Source of the DNA: Halovivax sp.
GTDB lineage: Archaea > Halobacteriota > Halobacteria > Halobacteriales > Natrialbaceae
Reading direction: 5' to 3'
Length of the DNA: 6,113 nucleotides
Assembly: GCA_007135505.1 (NCBI GenBank)
Contig: SLIS01000173.1
Location: 1-6,113 of the forward strand
In this document: piece by piece, positions 4,950-6,113 of the stretch
Position numbering within the stretch: the stretch's first letter is position 1
Layout: every line of letters starts with the position of its first letter
The notes under the pieces: model-generated
The model's input: the letters and a program-made list of their open reading frames with translations, nothing else
The model's database searches: none
What the model was told of the DNA's origin: nothing
Translations under genes and position numbers: made by a program

Positions 4950-6113
4950 ATGGACCAGTGCCCCGGGAGCGCCACCGTCGGATCGTTCGACCCGATCGAC
5001 TTCCTCGAGACGGCCGTGGCGACACCCTCGTGTGAGAACGTCGCGACGATGCGCGCTCGTGTCCGGACCACGCTCGAAGACCGCGGAGTCGACGTCAGGG
5101 TGGACGACGCCGGCAATCTGCTCGCGTCGCGAGGGGCTGATTGGCGAGCGGCCACCCGCGATTGTTCCCCCAACGCCGCCGGCGAGCGGACCCGGCGCCA
5201 CCTCGTCCTCAACACGCACCTCGATACGGTCTCCCCGTACGTCGCGTGCGAGTGGGGCCAGGACGGCGACCGCCTCTACGGGCGTGGCGCCTGCGACGCG
5301 AAGGGCCCGCTGGCCGCGATGCTCGCGGCGTTTCTCGGGGCTGATCCCGGTGCGGGGACGCTCACCCTCGCCCTGACGCCCGACGAGGAGACGTACTCGA
5401 CCGGCGCTCACGCCCTCGTCACTCGTCCGTCCTCGCCCGTACGCGAGGCCGATTCGGTGATCGTCGGCGAACCGACCGGCCTCGACGTCTGTACGGCCGC
5501 GCCCGGTCGGTTCGAGGGGACGATCGAACTCGCCGGCGAGCACGCCCACGCCGCCGACCCGGAGGCCGGCCGGAACGCCGTCGACGCGCTGACCGACGTA
5601 CTCGCCGCCGTTCGAACCTTCGACGACCGGGCTGATGCGACGCCAACTCACCCCCAGCTCGGCGATCCGACGCTCACCCCGACCGTCGTCGCGGGCGGCG
5701 ACGCGACGAACCAGGTGCCGGCGACGGCCCGTCTCACGGTCGACCGGCGGCCGGTTCCACCCGAGACGCCCGATTCCTTCCGGACGGCGTTTCTCGATCA
5801 CCTGCGTGATCACGTCCCGGCCGCCGTCGACGTCTCGGTTTCCCTCACCGACCGTCCGACGCCGCCGTTCGGAGCCTGGGCGACGGACCAGTCCGCGTCG
5901 ATCGTTCGGACGCTTGCGGCCGAGAGCGCCGGCGCGATCCGTCCGTTCGGCGCGGCGGCCGAGGCGTCGTACTTCGCCTCCCACGCGCCGACCGTCGTCT
6001 ACGGTCCGGGCGAGTTGACGGACACCGACGGCCCGATCGCACACGCCGACGGGGAGTACGTCCGGGTCGACGCGGTCCGGACGGCGGCGTCCGTCCTGAC
6101 GTCGGTTGTCGAG
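4950..6113 (+). CDS. dapE: Succinyl-diaminopimelate desuccinylase (DapE, M20), 3' end cut by window
   Basis: DapE is an M20-family di-zinc amidase that hydrolyses N-succinyl-LL-DAP to LL-DAP and succinate. The frame is open for 388 codons to the window edge with no stop. The last visible residues form the expected C-terminal helix, so little is likely missing. Metal and catalytic residues are complete: His90 and Asp92 in NTHLDTV, bridging Asp116 in GRGACDAKGP, base Glu146 and ligand Glu147 in TPDEET, Glu174 in VGEPT, and His365 in AHADGEYV. The dimerisation domain (about 183-290) shows GEHAHAADPEAGRNAVDAL at 196-214 and TNQVP at 253-257. Residues 61-83 are a hydrophilic insertion before the first zinc-binding strand. 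M20 enzymes include ArgE- and LysK-like deacylases; the presence of dapD in the operon makes DapE the best call. It starts 4 bases after dapF. Confidence 0.9.
   Translation, partial: MDQCPGSATVGSFDPIDFLETAVATPSCENVATMRARVRTTLEDRGVDVRVDDAGNLLASRGADWRAATRDCSPNAAGERTRRHLVLNTHLDTVSPYVACEWGQDGDRLYGRGACDAKGPLAAMLAAFLGADPGAGTLTLALTPDEETYSTGAHALVTRPSSPVREADSVIVGEPTGLDVCTAAPGRFEGTIELAGEHAHAADPEAGRNAVDALTDVLAAVRTFDDRADATPTHPQLGDPTLTPTVVAGGDATNQVPATARLTVDRRPVPPETPDSFRTAFLDHLRDHVPAAVDVSVSLTDRPTPPFGAWATDQSASIVRTLAAESAGAIRPFGAAAEASYFASHAPTVVYGPGELTDTDGPIAHADGEYVRVDAVRTAASVLTSVVE

Noticed and set aside
4936..4973. Possible hairpin GGCGC/GCGCC spanning the dapF-dapE junction.
   Set aside because: A 5-bp stem with a long loop is expected by chance in DNA this rich in GC.
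4830..6044. Long antisense open frame of 404 codons opposite the dapF end and dapE.
   Set aside because: It is an Arg/Gly-rich shadow caused by GC-ending codons; the plus-strand frame has all DapE motifs.
4950..6113. ArgE or LysK rather than DapE.
   Set aside because: M20 members are hard to separate by motif alone, but the presence of dapD and dapF and the absence of carrier-protein (LysW/AAA pathway) genes favour DapE.

Overview
This window is most likely from a haloarchaeon (class Halobacteria). The DNA is very GC-rich, the codons nearly always end in G or C, and the predicted proteins are rich in Asp and Glu and poor in Lys. I saw no CTAG tetranucleotide in a reading by eye. The genus cannot be told from this sequence.

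The content is one tightly packed, single-strand lysine biosynthesis operon of the diaminopimelate (DAP) pathway, succinylase branch, in the order dapA (93-1010), dapB (1007-1789), dapD (1786-2622), lysA (2619-3989), dapF (3986-4945), dapE (4950 to the window edge, no stop reached). The first four junctions are 4-base ATGA or GTGA overlaps and the fifth is a 4-base gap. dapB, dapD and lysA carry unusually good matches to the complement of the 16S rRNA 3' end inside the tail of the preceding gene, which points to translational coupling on one polycistronic mRNA.

The enzymes work in this order: DapA condenses aspartate semialdehyde with pyruvate; DapB reduces the product to tetrahydrodipicolinate; DapD succinylates it; a transaminase (DapC activity, not in this window) makes N-succinyl-LL-DAP; DapE removes the succinyl group; DapF converts LL-DAP to meso-DAP; LysA decarboxylates meso-DAP to L-lysine. 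Aspartokinase, aspartate-semialdehyde dehydrogenase and the aminotransferase would have to be encoded elsewhere. Catalytic residues are visible in all six proteins, and none looks broken.

The only noncoding stretch is positions 1-92. It has no AT-rich archaeal TATA-like box and no ribosome binding site for dapA, but it holds a strong two-part inverted repeat (7-59), a competing alternative stem (6-32) and a small second hairpin (63-76). This leader is the part of the window least explained by known genes. I see no mobile element, CRISPR array, RNA gene or wholly unknown system; otherwise this is an ordinary core biosynthetic operon with some sequence details worth checking.
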